Below are positions 17,932-25,805 of a DNA stretch of 64,000 bases, piece by piece; within the stretch, counting starts at the first letter, position 1, and each line of letters begins with the position of its first letter. This DNA comes from Methylobacterium sp. WSM2598 (GTDB lineage Bacteria > Pseudomonadota > Alphaproteobacteria > Rhizobiales > Beijerinckiaceae). The translations under genes and the position numbers were made by a program. A model generated the notes under the pieces. It did no database searches, had not been told where the DNA came from, and saw only the letters and a list, made by a program, of their open reading frames with translations. The DNA lies in the NCBI RefSeq assembly GCF_000379105.1, contig NZ_KB900609.1:6940125-7004124 (forward strand). Reading direction: 5' to 3'.

Positions 17932-19572
17932 GTGGTGCCAGAGCGGCCGACAGACGAGCGGGGACGGGCCGCCGGGAAGCGGCCGGCGAACCCGTCCGCT
18001 GGCGGAGCCGGATCCGCGCCGGGACCCTGGTCCGCGCCGGGACCCTGGTCCGCAGGCGGGCTCGCCCTCGCGGCGCTGCTCCTGGCCGGACCGGCCCGGG
18101 CCCAGGCTCCGCTCCCCGGCACGGACCCGGCGCCCGGAATCGCCGCCGAGGCGGGCGGCGCGGCGGCGTCCGGGAGCCTGCGCCTGCGCGGCACGGCCGA
18201 GACAGGTCCCCGCGCCCAAGCCCGTTCCTCCGCCCGCCCTCTGGGCGCGGGCGAGAAGCCCCGCCGGCCGCCGCAGCGGCGCACCCGGCCGCCGACGGCG
18301 GGCCTCGTGCGGCCGCTCACGCAGGCTCCGGTCGCCGATCCGCCGGCCCTGCATCCGGTCGTGCAGGAGCCGGTGGTCGGCCTGCCCGATCCGAACCTCG
18401 CCGCGCCGCTCCTGCGGCGACGCCCGATCGACCCGACCGACCCCTACGCGCCGCTCGGCGTGAAGGTCGGCGGCCTGACGCTGTTTCCCGCCCTGCAGCA
18501 GAGCGCCGGCTACGACACCAACCCGGACCGCGCCGCCAAGGGCAAGGGCTCGGCGGCGTTCCGCACGGACGGCGAGCTCGGCTTCCAGAGCGACTGGTCG
18601 GCCCACTCGCTCAGCGGGACCCTGCGCGGGGGCTACGTCAGCTTCCCGGACAACCGCACGGCCGACCGCCCGGACGGCGACGGCGCCTTCCTCCTGCGCC
18701 TCGACGCCTCCCGCGACACCCGGATCGAGGTCCAGGGCAGCTACCTCGTCACGACCCAGCGCGCGAACAGTCCGGACCTCAACGCGCAGTTGCGCGAGCG
18801 TCCGGTCGCGGCGAGCTACGGCGGCACGGTCGGGGTGGTGCAGGATTTCAACCGCCTGCAGGTGGCCCTGCGCGGGGTGATCACCCGCGATTCCTTCGAC
18901 GACGCGCTCCTCGCCAACGGCTCGGTCCAGCGCCAGGACGAGCGCAACGCCAACACCTACGGGCTGCGCCTGCGCACGGGCTACGAGATCGGCCCGGGCT
19001 TCACCCCCTTCGTGGACGCGCTCCTCGACACCCGCGTGCACGACCTGCGGGCCGATTCCGCGGGCTACCGGCGGGACTCGGACGGGCTGACGCTGCGGGG
19101 CGGGTCGTCGTTCGAACTCTCGCGCATCCTCATCGGCGAGGTCTCGGCCGGCTATCTGCGCCGCGGCTACGCGGACAACCGCCTGCGCGACGTCACCGGC
19201 CCGGTCTTCGACGGGGCGCTGCTCTGGGCCGCGACGCCGCTGATCGCCCTGCGGCTCACCGCCAGCACCGGCGTGATCGAGACCGTGGTGCCGAACGCGA
19301 GCGGCGTCCTCACCCAATCCTACGGGGCGGAGCTCACCTACGACCTCCTGCGCAACCTGCGCCTGACGCTGATGGGCTCTCTCTACTCGAACGAGTATCG
19401 GGGCGTCGGCATCCGCGAGGACGGGCTGCTCGCCGGCCTGAAGCTCGATTACCGGCTCACCCGCTGGCTCGGCATCCGGGCGAGCTACACGCACGAGGAC
19501 CTGCGCAGCACCGCGGCGGGATCGAGCTACCGCTCCGACACGTTCCTGGTGGGAGTGCGGGTCAATCCGTGA
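17932..19572 (+). CDS. Outer-membrane beta-barrel protein (BBP2-type)
   Basis: A 546-residue secreted protein. The signal peptide is GGLALAALLLAGPARA with cleavage near residue 57 (ARA-QA). Residues 58-165 are Pro/Ala-rich and disordered. From about 170 to the end there are alternating amphipathic strands (LTLFPALQQSAGYDTNPDR, EVSAGYLRRGYADNRL, LRLTLMGSLYSNEYRG, SDTFLVGVRVNP), typical of outer-membrane barrels of the putative beta-barrel porin 2 family. The start is a GTG; no better in-frame start exists, which leaves an unusually long n-region. An 18-bp tandem duplication (18013-18048) encodes SAPGPW twice before the signal core. Function is unknown; relatives often accompany exopolysaccharide genes. 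Confidence 0.83.
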   Translation: MVPERPTDERGRAAGKRPANPSAGGAGSAPGPWSAPGPWSAGGLALAALLLAGPARAQAPLPGTDPAPGIAAEAGGAAASGSLRLRGTAETGPRAQARSSARPLGAGEKPRRPPQRRTRPPTAGLVRPLTQAPVADPPALHPVVQEPVVGLPDPNLAAPLLRRRPIDPTDPYAPLGVKVGGLTLFPALQQSAGYDTNPDRAAKGKGSAAFRTDGELGFQSDWSAHSLSGTLRGGYVSFPDNRTADRPDGDGAFLLRLDASRDTRIEVQGSYLVTTQRANSPDLNAQLRERPVAASYGGTVGVVQDFNRLQVALRGVITRDSFDDALLANGSVQRQDERNANTYGLRLRTGYEIGPGFTPFVDALLDTRVHDLRADSAGYRRDSDGLTLRGGSSFELSRILIGEVSAGYLRRGYADNRLRDVTGPVFDGALLWAATPLIALRLTASTGVIETVVPNASGVLTQSYGAELTYDLLRNLRLTLMGSLYSNEYRGVGIREDGLLAGLKLDYRLTRWLGIRASYTHEDLRSTAAGSSYRSDTFLVGVRVNP

Positions 19573-19849
19573 GCCGGGCCGGCGGCGCCGCCCGGCCGGG
19601 CTTGCCATCCGTCTCCGGGAAGCAATCGTCCCGTTGAAGGCGGATATCCTGTCGTGCAGCCGAGTTGTCCATCCGTCACGACGCCTCGCGCCGCAGGATG
19701 GCGCCTGGCGATGAAAGCAGAATGGCCGCACATCACGGCTATGCAGAAGAAATTCTGAAGCCCGCAGCGGAGAATATGCATCTCAACCCGATGACGCCGA
19801 TCGGCCCGGTGCATCCCCTGCGCGAGCCGATGTGCGAGAGCCGCGAGCC

Positions 19850-20480
19850 GGACATGAGCGTCGAGGCCGTCCATGCCAGCCCCTCCGGGCGGAACTGCTT
19901 CGCGGACCGCGACCACGACGACTCCATCGGGGTGCCGCCGACGCGCTCTCCGCCGCGGTCCTGATCCTGGCGCCGGACCGGCGCATCGTGTTCGGCAACG
20001 CTCAAGGCGCGGGCCGAGCGCGCGCGGGGGAGCCTGCTCCGCGAGCGGGCGGGACGCCTCGTGGGCGCGACGGCGGACGGGAGGCGGCTCGTGGCCGAGG
20101 TGACCGCCCGGCACGGGAGCAGGGGACGCGACGCGCGCCTCAGCGACGCGACGGGACGGGTCCCGTACGCCTCCCGGGTCGCCCTGGCGAAGGTCGGCGA
20201 GGCGCTCCTGCGCCTCCTGCGCGAGCCGGAGCGGGACTTCGTCACCCCCGCTCGCCTCGGCCGCCACCCTGGTCCGGCTCCCGCCCGGCGAGCTGCGGGT
20301 GCTCGCACACGGATCTCCTGCGCGTCGTGCTCGGCCTGCGGTCGCCCCTCGGGGACGCGTCGTAACCGCCGGATGCGCGACAGGCGAAAGCTGCCCGCAC
20401 GCTGAGTTCGCGCTGCCGATCACGGCGCCCGCGCAACTCTTCAAGACGACGAACTCTCTCCTCCGTTTGGCGGAGGCGCA
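19850..20480 (+). pseudogene. Decayed regulator relic (PAS/LuxR-like)
   Basis: This 1.1-kb stretch between genes has no intact reading frame of convincing composition. Pieces in successive frames read like one protein: DALSAAVLILAPDRRIVFGNA, then RAERARGGSLLRERAGRLV and GATADGRRLVAEVTA, then VRLPPGELRVL, then a tail AQLFKTTNSLLRLAEAQAA ending at a TAA at 20488. The first part resembles the sensor half of PAS-linked LuxR-type regulators, which often read 'PAVLLLDADGRVLHANAAA'. At least three frameshifts are needed. The assignment is tentative. Confidence 0.3.
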
Positions 20481-20718
20481 AGCGGCGTAAATCGACAAGG
20501 ATGCACTCCGAGACGACCCGGGAGCATCATCACTCATGCCGGATGTGGTAGCCATGACTGCATTTCTGCCGATCATCTGCCACGCCGACCGCGTCGTTCA
20601 GGCGGCCTCGCCCGGGGCGAGCGATCTCGCGGATGTCCCCGCCCCCGCCACCCGCGCGGGCGACGCCGACTGATCCACGAAGGCCGGCGGGACGGCCGCC
20701 GAACAGGGGCGTGACGCC

Positions 20719-21627
20719 ATGGACAACATCATCATGCTGTTCGCCTGCCTGATGATCGGGATCATCCTGCAGAAGGCCGGGCGCGTCCCCGACAACGCCC
20801 ACACGGCCCTGAACGCCTTCATCATCCACATCTCGCTGCCGGCGCTGATCCTGTCCCACATCCACTCCGTGCGCATCGACGCGTCCGTGCTCTACGCGAT
20901 CGCCATGCCGTGGATCGTCTTCTTCGCGAGCGTGGTGCTGTTCTGGCTGCTCGGCAGGATGCTGAACTTCAGCAGGAAGACGACGGGCGCGCTCAGCGTC
21001 GTGGCCGGGCTCGGCAACACCTCCTTCATCGGCCTGCCGGTGATCGAGAGCTTCTTCGGCGCGGACAAGATGCAGCTCGGGATCATCATCGATCAACTCG
21101 GGACCTACCTGGTCCTCAGCACGCTCGGGATCCTCGCGGTGTGCTTCTACGCCGAGGGACCATCGCTCACGCACCGCGACATTCTCAAGAGGATCGCGGG
21201 CTTCCCGCCGCTGATCGCGCTCGCGGCCGCCCTCCTCCTGCTGCCCCTCCCCTATCCCGACTGGTTCGCGTCGATCCTGGCGCGGCTCGGCGGCACGCTG
21301 GCTCCCCTGGCGCTCGTCTCCGTCGGATTGCAGCTTCGCGCCGCGGCCCTCTCCGGCAACGCCCTGGCCCTGTGCCTGGGCATCGGCTACAAGCTCCTGC
21401 TCGCCCCCCTGATCATCATGGCCCTGTACATCGGCCTGCTCGGTCTGAGGGGCGTCCCGGTCCAGGTCACGCTGCTCGAATCCGCGATGGCGCCGCAGAT
21501 CGGCGGGTCGATCGTCGCGATCCAGTACGGCCTCGACGCGCGGCTGATCACGCTGCTCGTCGGCATCGGCACCGTGCTGTCCTTCCTGACGCTGCCGCTC
21601 TGGTGGGGCCTGTGCGCCCGGATCTGA
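20719..21627 (+). CDS. AEC-family transporter (auxin efflux carrier type)
   Basis: A 302-residue inner-membrane protein with about ten hydrophobic helices. Family marks are IGIILQKAGRVPDNAHTALNAFIIHISLPALIL at the start (helices 1-2), GLGNTSFIGLPVIESFFG in helix 4, and LESAMAPQIGGSIVAIQYGLD near the end. AEC carriers move small organic acids or amino-acid-like anions; a close bacterial group is the malonate carrier MdcF type. Its codon use is visibly less GC-biased than its neighbours, and it follows the decayed region, so it may have been acquired. The start is the ATG after GGGGCGTGACGCC. Confidence 0.9.
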   Translation: MDNIIMLFACLMIGIILQKAGRVPDNAHTALNAFIIHISLPALILSHIHSVRIDASVLYAIAMPWIVFFASVVLFWLLGRMLNFSRKTTGALSVVAGLGNTSFIGLPVIESFFGADKMQLGIIIDQLGTYLVLSTLGILAVCFYAEGPSLTHRDILKRIAGFPPLIALAAALLLLPLPYPDWFASILARLGGTLAPLALVSVGLQLRAAALSGNALALCLGIGYKLLLAPLIIMALYIGLLGLRGVPVQVTLLESAMAPQIGGSIVAIQYGLDARLITLLVGIGTVLSFLTLPLWWGLCARI

Positions 21628-21743
21628 TCCCCGGCCCGCCCGCTCGGGGCCGCGGTCCCGCCGCGACGGGCGCCCGGGGCCCCGCCGCCCCGTCGAGCCA
21701 CGGCCCCCTGATGCCGGGCGACACGCGACGGCCCGCGACCGGG

Positions 21744-22367
21744 TCAGCCGAACCGGCCGCCTCCCGGCGCCCGCTTCCGGGCGACCACCGCGACGATGTG
21801 CCAGCGCTTCACCGGGCCGTGGATCGACGGGGCGCGCTCGACCTCCTCGCGCCGCCAGACGACCTCGAAGCGCGCGAACAGCCGCGCGATCTCCTCCGCC
21901 GTCCACCCGAGGCAGGCGCCCTCGCGGACCCACTCGTCCCGCATGCCGAAGAAGTGGCCGGCGAACCATCCGTCCGGAGCCAGGGCGTCCTCGATCCCGG
22001 CCCAGACGCGCGGGAAGTGCTCCCGCGCGCAGAACGGCAGGCTGAAGCTGGCATTGACGAGCGCCGCTCCGGCGGGCAGCGCCGCGGCCTCGAACCGCGC
22101 CCGGACGAAGCGGAACCGGGCGGCGTGGCGCGGCTCGACCGCCGCCCGCACGGCCTCCCCGGCGCGCGCGGAGGCGTCGATCGCGACGACGGTCCACCCC
22201 CGGCGCAGCAGGGCGAGGCTGTCCTGACCGGCGCCGCAGCCGAGATCGATCGCGAGCCGCCGCGCGCCCGCCCCGCCGCGGCCCATCCGCCTCAGCGCCT
22301 CGACGAGGGACGCCCGGGGCGGATCGTCGATCGGGGACGCGCCGCGCGCCTGCGCCCGGTCGGTCAC
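21744..22367 (-). CDS. Class I SAM-dependent methyltransferase
   Basis: A 207-residue methyltransferase. RRLAIDLGCGAGQDSLALLRRGW is motif I with the acidic post-I segment VVAIDAS; ALVNASFSLPFC and DGWFAGHFFGMRDEW complete the Rossmann core, like TehB/UbiE-type small-molecule enzymes. The GTG at 22367 (VTDRAQARG) is chosen because homologues begin just before PPRASLVEAL; in-frame ATG codons farther upstream add a Pro/Arg-rich segment with no family support. It is divergent from the RiPP-like precursor gene 370 bases away, so it could be a tailoring enzyme, but shared regulation is not shown. Confidence 0.75.
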   Translation of the reverse strand: MTDRAQARGASPIDDPPRASLVEALRRMGRGGAGARRLAIDLGCGAGQDSLALLRRGWTVVAIDASARAGEAVRAAVEPRHAARFRFVRARFEAAALPAGAALVNASFSLPFCAREHFPRVWAGIEDALAPDGWFAGHFFGMRDEWVREGACLGWTAEEIARLFARFEVVWRREEVERAPSIHGPVKRWHIVAVVARKRAPGGGRFG

Positions 22368-22736
22368 GGCCGGCCGCTCCCCGCCGCGGGCCGGCACAGG
22401 CTCCCCCGCATCAGGAGAGACCGGCCCTCGCGGCGTCCCGGCGCAGACGAGCGCGCCCGACTTGCGCCGAGGCCGGAGCATACGCAACGAGAAGGCCGCG
22501 TTGCGGGAGTCATGCCCAAGTGATACTCTTCGTCTGTACAGTTGCAAGTCCGGCCGGATTGGAGCATCGGCGGGAGTGCGGGCGCATCCCCCGGGAGGGG
22601 AGGCGTCGAGGACTGCCCCGCCGAGGAGGACGCGTCCTGCCGGTCACGGACATGCGCGGTGCACGGCCAGGGCGGGCGCCGCGTGCCCCCGAACGCGGCC
22701 GGACCATCGACCCGACGCGCCACGGAGGAGACCGGC
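22368..22736. promoter_or_regulatory. Spacer between methyltransferase and RiPP-like operon
   Basis: A 369-base region with an AT-richer island at about 22500-22560 (CATGCCCAAGTGATACTCTT, then CTGTACAG, a perfect 8-bp palindrome at 22534-22541, then GTTGCAAG). The promoter of the precursor gene must lie here, but no confident -35/-10 pair was found. The strong ribosome site GGAGGAG is at 22724-22730. Confidence 0.4.
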
Positions 22737-23018
22737 ATGCCGACCCGCGACGACAAGGACGGCGCCCGGCCCGAGGGGAGCGCCCCCGAGCAGGGCGACC
22801 CGTTCGAGGCCGTGGAGGTCGCGGCGCCCTCGGACCCGCAATCCCTGCCCCTGGACGACCTCGATCTGGCGAGCGGCGGCGCCTCCTGCGGGGCCGGCTC
22901 CTGCTCGGCCGACAACACCAAGTGCCGGCGATCCGAGTTCGTCCAGATCACGGACACCAGCAGCCGGTTCAATTCCGGCATTCTCACCACGATCGTGAAG
23001 TTCTTCTCCTTCAGATGA
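22737..23018 (+). CDS. RiPP precursor peptide candidate with double-glycine leader
   Basis: A 93-residue peptide. Residues 1-46 form an acidic, disordered leader (PFEAVEVAAPSDPQ) ending in LPLDDLDLASGG, a typical double-Gly leader end at G47-G48. The putative core (49-93) starts ASCGAGSCSADNTKCRRSE, with Cys51, Cys56 and Cys63 (C-x4-C-x6-C), and ends in a hydrophobic, aromatic segment GILTTIVKFFSFR. There is no Sec signal. The ATG at 22737 has GGAGGAG six bases upstream. Eighteen bases separate it from the recognition-domain protein, and the MNIO gene overlaps the end of that one, so the three are co-transcribed. It is inferred to be the substrate of the MNIO enzyme, with the Cys residues as likely modification sites. 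It has no match that I recognise among methanobactin, bufferin or TglA precursors. Confidence 0.8.
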   Translation: MPTRDDKDGARPEGSAPEQGDPFEAVEVAAPSDPQSLPLDDLDLASGGASCGAGSCSADNTKCRRSEFVQITDTSSRFNSGILTTIVKFFSFR

Positions 23019-23036
23019 GGGGGTGAGATCGCCAGG

Positions 23037-23828
23037 ATGAGCTTGTCTGACATGCAATCCGTGCTGGCGAAACTCTATACCGACGAAATCTATCGGGGTT
23101 TGTTCTTCAAGAATCCGGAAGCCGCGGTGGAGAGCCTGGGCCTGCCGGCGGCCGAGGCCGCGGCGCTGGCGGCGCTGCCCCGCGCGCCCGTGGAGGAGAT
23201 CGCCGGCGAGCTGTTCGGCAAGGCGCTCGACCGCATCCGCAACGCCTACCCGGCGGCCTGCGCCGCGGCGCCGGACCGCGTCGCGCGGGCCTACCGCCGC
23301 TACTACGCGGGCCACCCGTCCCAGGATAGGGCGCAGTCCCTGGCGCATCTCATCGGGTTCGGCAGCAGCCTCGCCCAGGCGGTCGGGGCCGGCGACCCGC
23401 CCTACCTGTTCGACCTCGTCCGGTACGAGCGGCAGCGGCTCTGCACGAAGCGGGGCGCGGAGCCGGCGCGGTCCGCGGGCGACGGCGAACCGGCGCGCGA
23501 GGCCCGGCCCCGCCTGGCGCGCGGGACGACGGTGGAGCGGCACGGCTTCGCGGTCGCGGCGATCGCGGCCGCGCTCGGCCGGGGCGAGGCGGTGGCGCCG
23601 CAGCCCTCGGCCTGCATCCTCGCGGTCTATCGCCGGCGGGAGGACGGCGCGCCCGGCGCGCTCGCGATCAACGCGGCGACGGAGCGCCTGCTCGACCTGT
23701 GCGACGGGCGCACCGACCTCGCCGCCTGCGCGCGGATCCTGGGAGAGGAGCTGCGGCGGGGGGACGTCGCGGACCTCGTGCGCCGGCACGTCTCGCACCT
23801 GGTCCGGCTCGGAGTCCTGCATGCCTGA
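23037..23828 (+). CDS. MNIO partner protein with C-terminal PqqD-like RiPP recognition domain
   Basis: A 263-residue soluble protein. Residues about 1-50 are a small helical segment (MQSVLAKLYTDEIYRGLFFKNPEAAVESLGL). Residues about 55-136 (ALDRIRNAYPAACAAAPDRV, AYRRYYAGHPSQDRAQSLAH, PPYLFDLVRYERQR) recall the N-terminal domain of HvfC/BufC (DUF2063) partners of MNIO enzymes. A linker and a beta-rich stretch follow. Residues about 205-263 (ALAINAATERLLDLCDGRTD... VSHLVRLGVLHA) match the winged-helix pattern of PqqD and other RiPP recognition elements. It probably binds the leader and presents the core to the oxidase. The start is ATG 23037 after GAGGGGGTGAG. Domain calls are by eye. Confidence 0.8.
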   Translation: MSLSDMQSVLAKLYTDEIYRGLFFKNPEAAVESLGLPAAEAAALAALPRAPVEEIAGELFGKALDRIRNAYPAACAAAPDRVARAYRRYYAGHPSQDRAQSLAHLIGFGSSLAQAVGAGDPPYLFDLVRYERQRLCTKRGAEPARSAGDGEPAREARPRLARGTTVERHGFAVAAIAAALGRGEAVAPQPSACILAVYRRREDGAPGALAINAATERLLDLCDGRTDLAACARILGEELRRGDVADLVRRHVSHLVRLGVLHA

Positions 23829-24672
23829 GCGCCCTGACGCCAGCGCCCACCTGGGCGCGGGGATCGGCTACCGGCTCGACCTGCGCGAGGAGATCCTCGG
23901 CGCCGCGGGCCGGGTCGAGGTCGTCGAGGTGATGGCCGACAACTACCTGTTCCGGCCGGAGCGGCGGAACGAACTCGCCGCGCTGCGCGAGCGCCTGCCC
24001 ATCGTCCTGCACGGCCTCGACCTCTCGGTGGGGAGCGCGGAGCGCCCGAACCCGGACTATCTCGGGGAGGTGCGCCGCCTCTGCCGGCTCACGGCGGCGC
24101 CCTACTACAGCGACCACCTCGCGGTGACCCGCGTGCGGGGCGTGAGCCTCGGCCACCTCACGCCGGTCTGGTACGGCCGGTCGAACCTGAGCGCCGCGAT
24201 CGACAACGTGAACGCGGTCCAGGACTGCCTCGGGATCCCGCTGGTCCTCGAGAACATCACCGCGGACCTGACGATCCCCGGGGCCGAGATGACGGAGGGC
24301 GAGTTCTTCCGCGAGCTCGTGCGGGCGACGGGGTGCGGGATGCTCCTCGACGTGACCAACATCGAGGTCAACAGCCTCAACCGCGGCCTGGACCCGGCCG
24401 ACATCCTGCGCTCCTTTCCCCTGGAGAGCGTCGTGCAGGTCCACCTCTCGGGCGGCGTCGAGGCCGGGGGGCGGATGATCGACAGCCACAGCGCGCCGAT
24501 CTCCGAGCGGAGCTGGAGCCTCTACGCGGACCTCCTCCGGCGGGCGGCCGCGCGGGTCGTCATCGTCGAGAGGGACGCGGATTTCGACGACGGGGCGGGG
24601 ATCATGCGGGAGGTGTCGCGCGCCGGGGCGATGCTCGCCGCCGCCCGCGCGGGCGCGCCCGTCAGCCCGTGA
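23821..24672 (+). CDS. DUF692 / MNIO-family multinuclear iron oxidase
   Basis: A 283-residue TIM-barrel enzyme. The family opening GAGIGYRLDLREEIL... VEVVEVMADNYLF is clear. Candidate iron ligands are H64 (IVLHGLDLS), H99 (YYSDHLAV), E144 (LVLENI), D177 and N180 (LLDVTNIEVNS), H208 (VQVHLSGG), D221 and H223 (IDSHSAPI) and E250 (VIVERD), the positions where MbnB-like enzymes bind two or three irons. Such enzymes use O2 to rebuild Cys or other residues of a RiPP core. Its start overlaps the stop of the partner gene by 8 bases, showing translational coupling. The last 11 bases overlap the end of the convergent downstream gene. Confidence 0.93.
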   Translation: MPERPDASAHLGAGIGYRLDLREEILGAAGRVEVVEVMADNYLFRPERRNELAALRERLPIVLHGLDLSVGSAERPNPDYLGEVRRLCRLTAAPYYSDHLAVTRVRGVSLGHLTPVWYGRSNLSAAIDNVNAVQDCLGIPLVLENITADLTIPGAEMTEGEFFRELVRATGCGMLLDVTNIEVNSLNRGLDPADILRSFPLESVVQVHLSGGVEAGGRMIDSHSAPISERSWSLYADLLRRAAARVVIVERDADFDDGAGIMREVSRAGAMLAAARAGAPVSP

Positions 24673-25741
24673 GGCCGCGGGCGGCGACCGGGATCTCGCC
24701 GACGATCCGTCCTGCGCGGGTCGTCACCAGCCGGTCGACCATGTTGACCACGACGCAGACGTGGTTGGGGACGACCCGCACCACGCTGCCCACCGGCAGC
24801 GCCTCCGGGCAGGCCGCGAGGTCGAGGAAGCCGTGCTCCTCGGCGAGCTTGTGGATGCGGGCCCGCGGCGCCTCGCGGATCAGCCCGTACCCGTCGAGGC
24901 CGCCGCCCGGATCCGCCGTGAGCGTCTTCGAGCCCGCGTCGAGGACGCCGCGCTCGGGCACGGCCCGGCTCACCACCGTGGCCACCACGTCGAGGGCGCA
25001 ATCCTCCGGGAGCGCCGCCCCGCAGGCCATCATCATGCGGTCGTTGAAGATCACGGTACCGGCCCGGTGCTCGGTGGCGCCGCGGACCGCCCCGAGATGC
25101 CGCAGGTTCGGGGTGCCGCCGGTCGAGACGATGCCGGCCTCCAGCCCCTCCCCGGCCAGGCCCTGCCGGACGCGGTCGAGGAAGGCCTGCGTCGCCGCGA
25201 CGCCGTCCTCCGGCGGGTAGAGCAGGAGCCCGGCGAAGCGCAGGGAGGGCGTGCCGGCGATCTGCCGCGCCAGGGCCACCGCCTCCTCGGGGCGCGCGAC
25301 GCCGGCCCGGGCGCGGCCGGTGTCGCATTCCACCATCACCGCGAGGGGGCGCCCGGCCGCGGCCGCCGCCTCGCCCAGCCCCGCCACCACCGCCGGGTGG
25401 TCGGCGCTCACCGTCAGGGCGGTGCGCCGCAGCAGGCGGGCGAGGCGCCCGAGCTTCTCCGGCCCGACGAGGTTGTAGCTGATCAGGATGTCGTCGAGGC
25501 CGGCCTCGGCCATCACCTCGGCCTCGCCGAGGGTCTGGCAGGTCAGGCCCCGCGCCCCTGCCTCCCGCTGCATCCGCGCCAGGACCGGGCTCTTGTGGGT
25601 CTTGATGTGCGGGCGGTTGGCGAGGCCGGCGGCGTCGCAGGCCGCCTGCAGCCGGGCGATGTTCCGCTCGACCCGGTCGAGGTCGATCATCACGGCCGGG
25701 CTGCCGAACGTGCGGGCGACCTCTTCGGCGAGGGAGGGCAT
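24662..25741 (-). CDS. D-threonine aldolase-like PLP enzyme
   Basis: A 359-residue fold-type III PLP enzyme (alanine-racemase-like barrel plus beta domain). PAVMIDLDRVERNIARLQ starts the barrel, and HIKTHKSPVLARMQ holds the PLP lysine. VECDTGRARAGV and IVSTGGTPNLRH follow. The C-terminal domain has the metal-binding H-x-C-like segment VVPNHVCVVVNMVD and EHGFLDL typical of D-threonine aldolase and D-serine dehydratase. The likely reaction is retro-aldol cleavage of D-threonine or a D-3-hydroxy amino acid, or D-serine deamination. It is convergent with the MNIO gene and overlaps it by 11 bases, so probably not part of that operon. Confidence 0.88.
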   Translation of the reverse strand: MPSLAEEVARTFGSPAVMIDLDRVERNIARLQAACDAAGLANRPHIKTHKSPVLARMQREAGARGLTCQTLGEAEVMAEAGLDDILISYNLVGPEKLGRLARLLRRTALTVSADHPAVVAGLGEAAAAAGRPLAVMVECDTGRARAGVARPEEAVALARQIAGTPSLRFAGLLLYPPEDGVAATQAFLDRVRQGLAGEGLEAGIVSTGGTPNLRHLGAVRGATEHRAGTVIFNDRMMMACGAALPEDCALDVVATVVSRAVPERGVLDAGSKTLTADPGGGLDGYGLIREAPRARIHKLAEEHGFLDLAACPEALPVGSVVRVVPNHVCVVVNMVDRLVTTRAGRIVGEIPVAARGLTG

Positions 25742-25805
25742 CGGGGACTCCGGGGCGGCGGGACGAGGCCGCGACCCTCGCCCCGATCCGCGCCCCTGTC
25801 CAGCC

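Noticed and set aside
20536-20673. 45-codon open frame before the AEC transporter
   Set aside because: No family resemblance, weak ribosome-site spacing, and location in decayed sequence; coding not supported.
22542-22736. In-frame N-terminal extension of the RiPP-like precursor
   Set aside because: The extension is Arg/Gly-rich and crosses the expected promoter; the ATG at 22737 has a near-perfect ribosome site.
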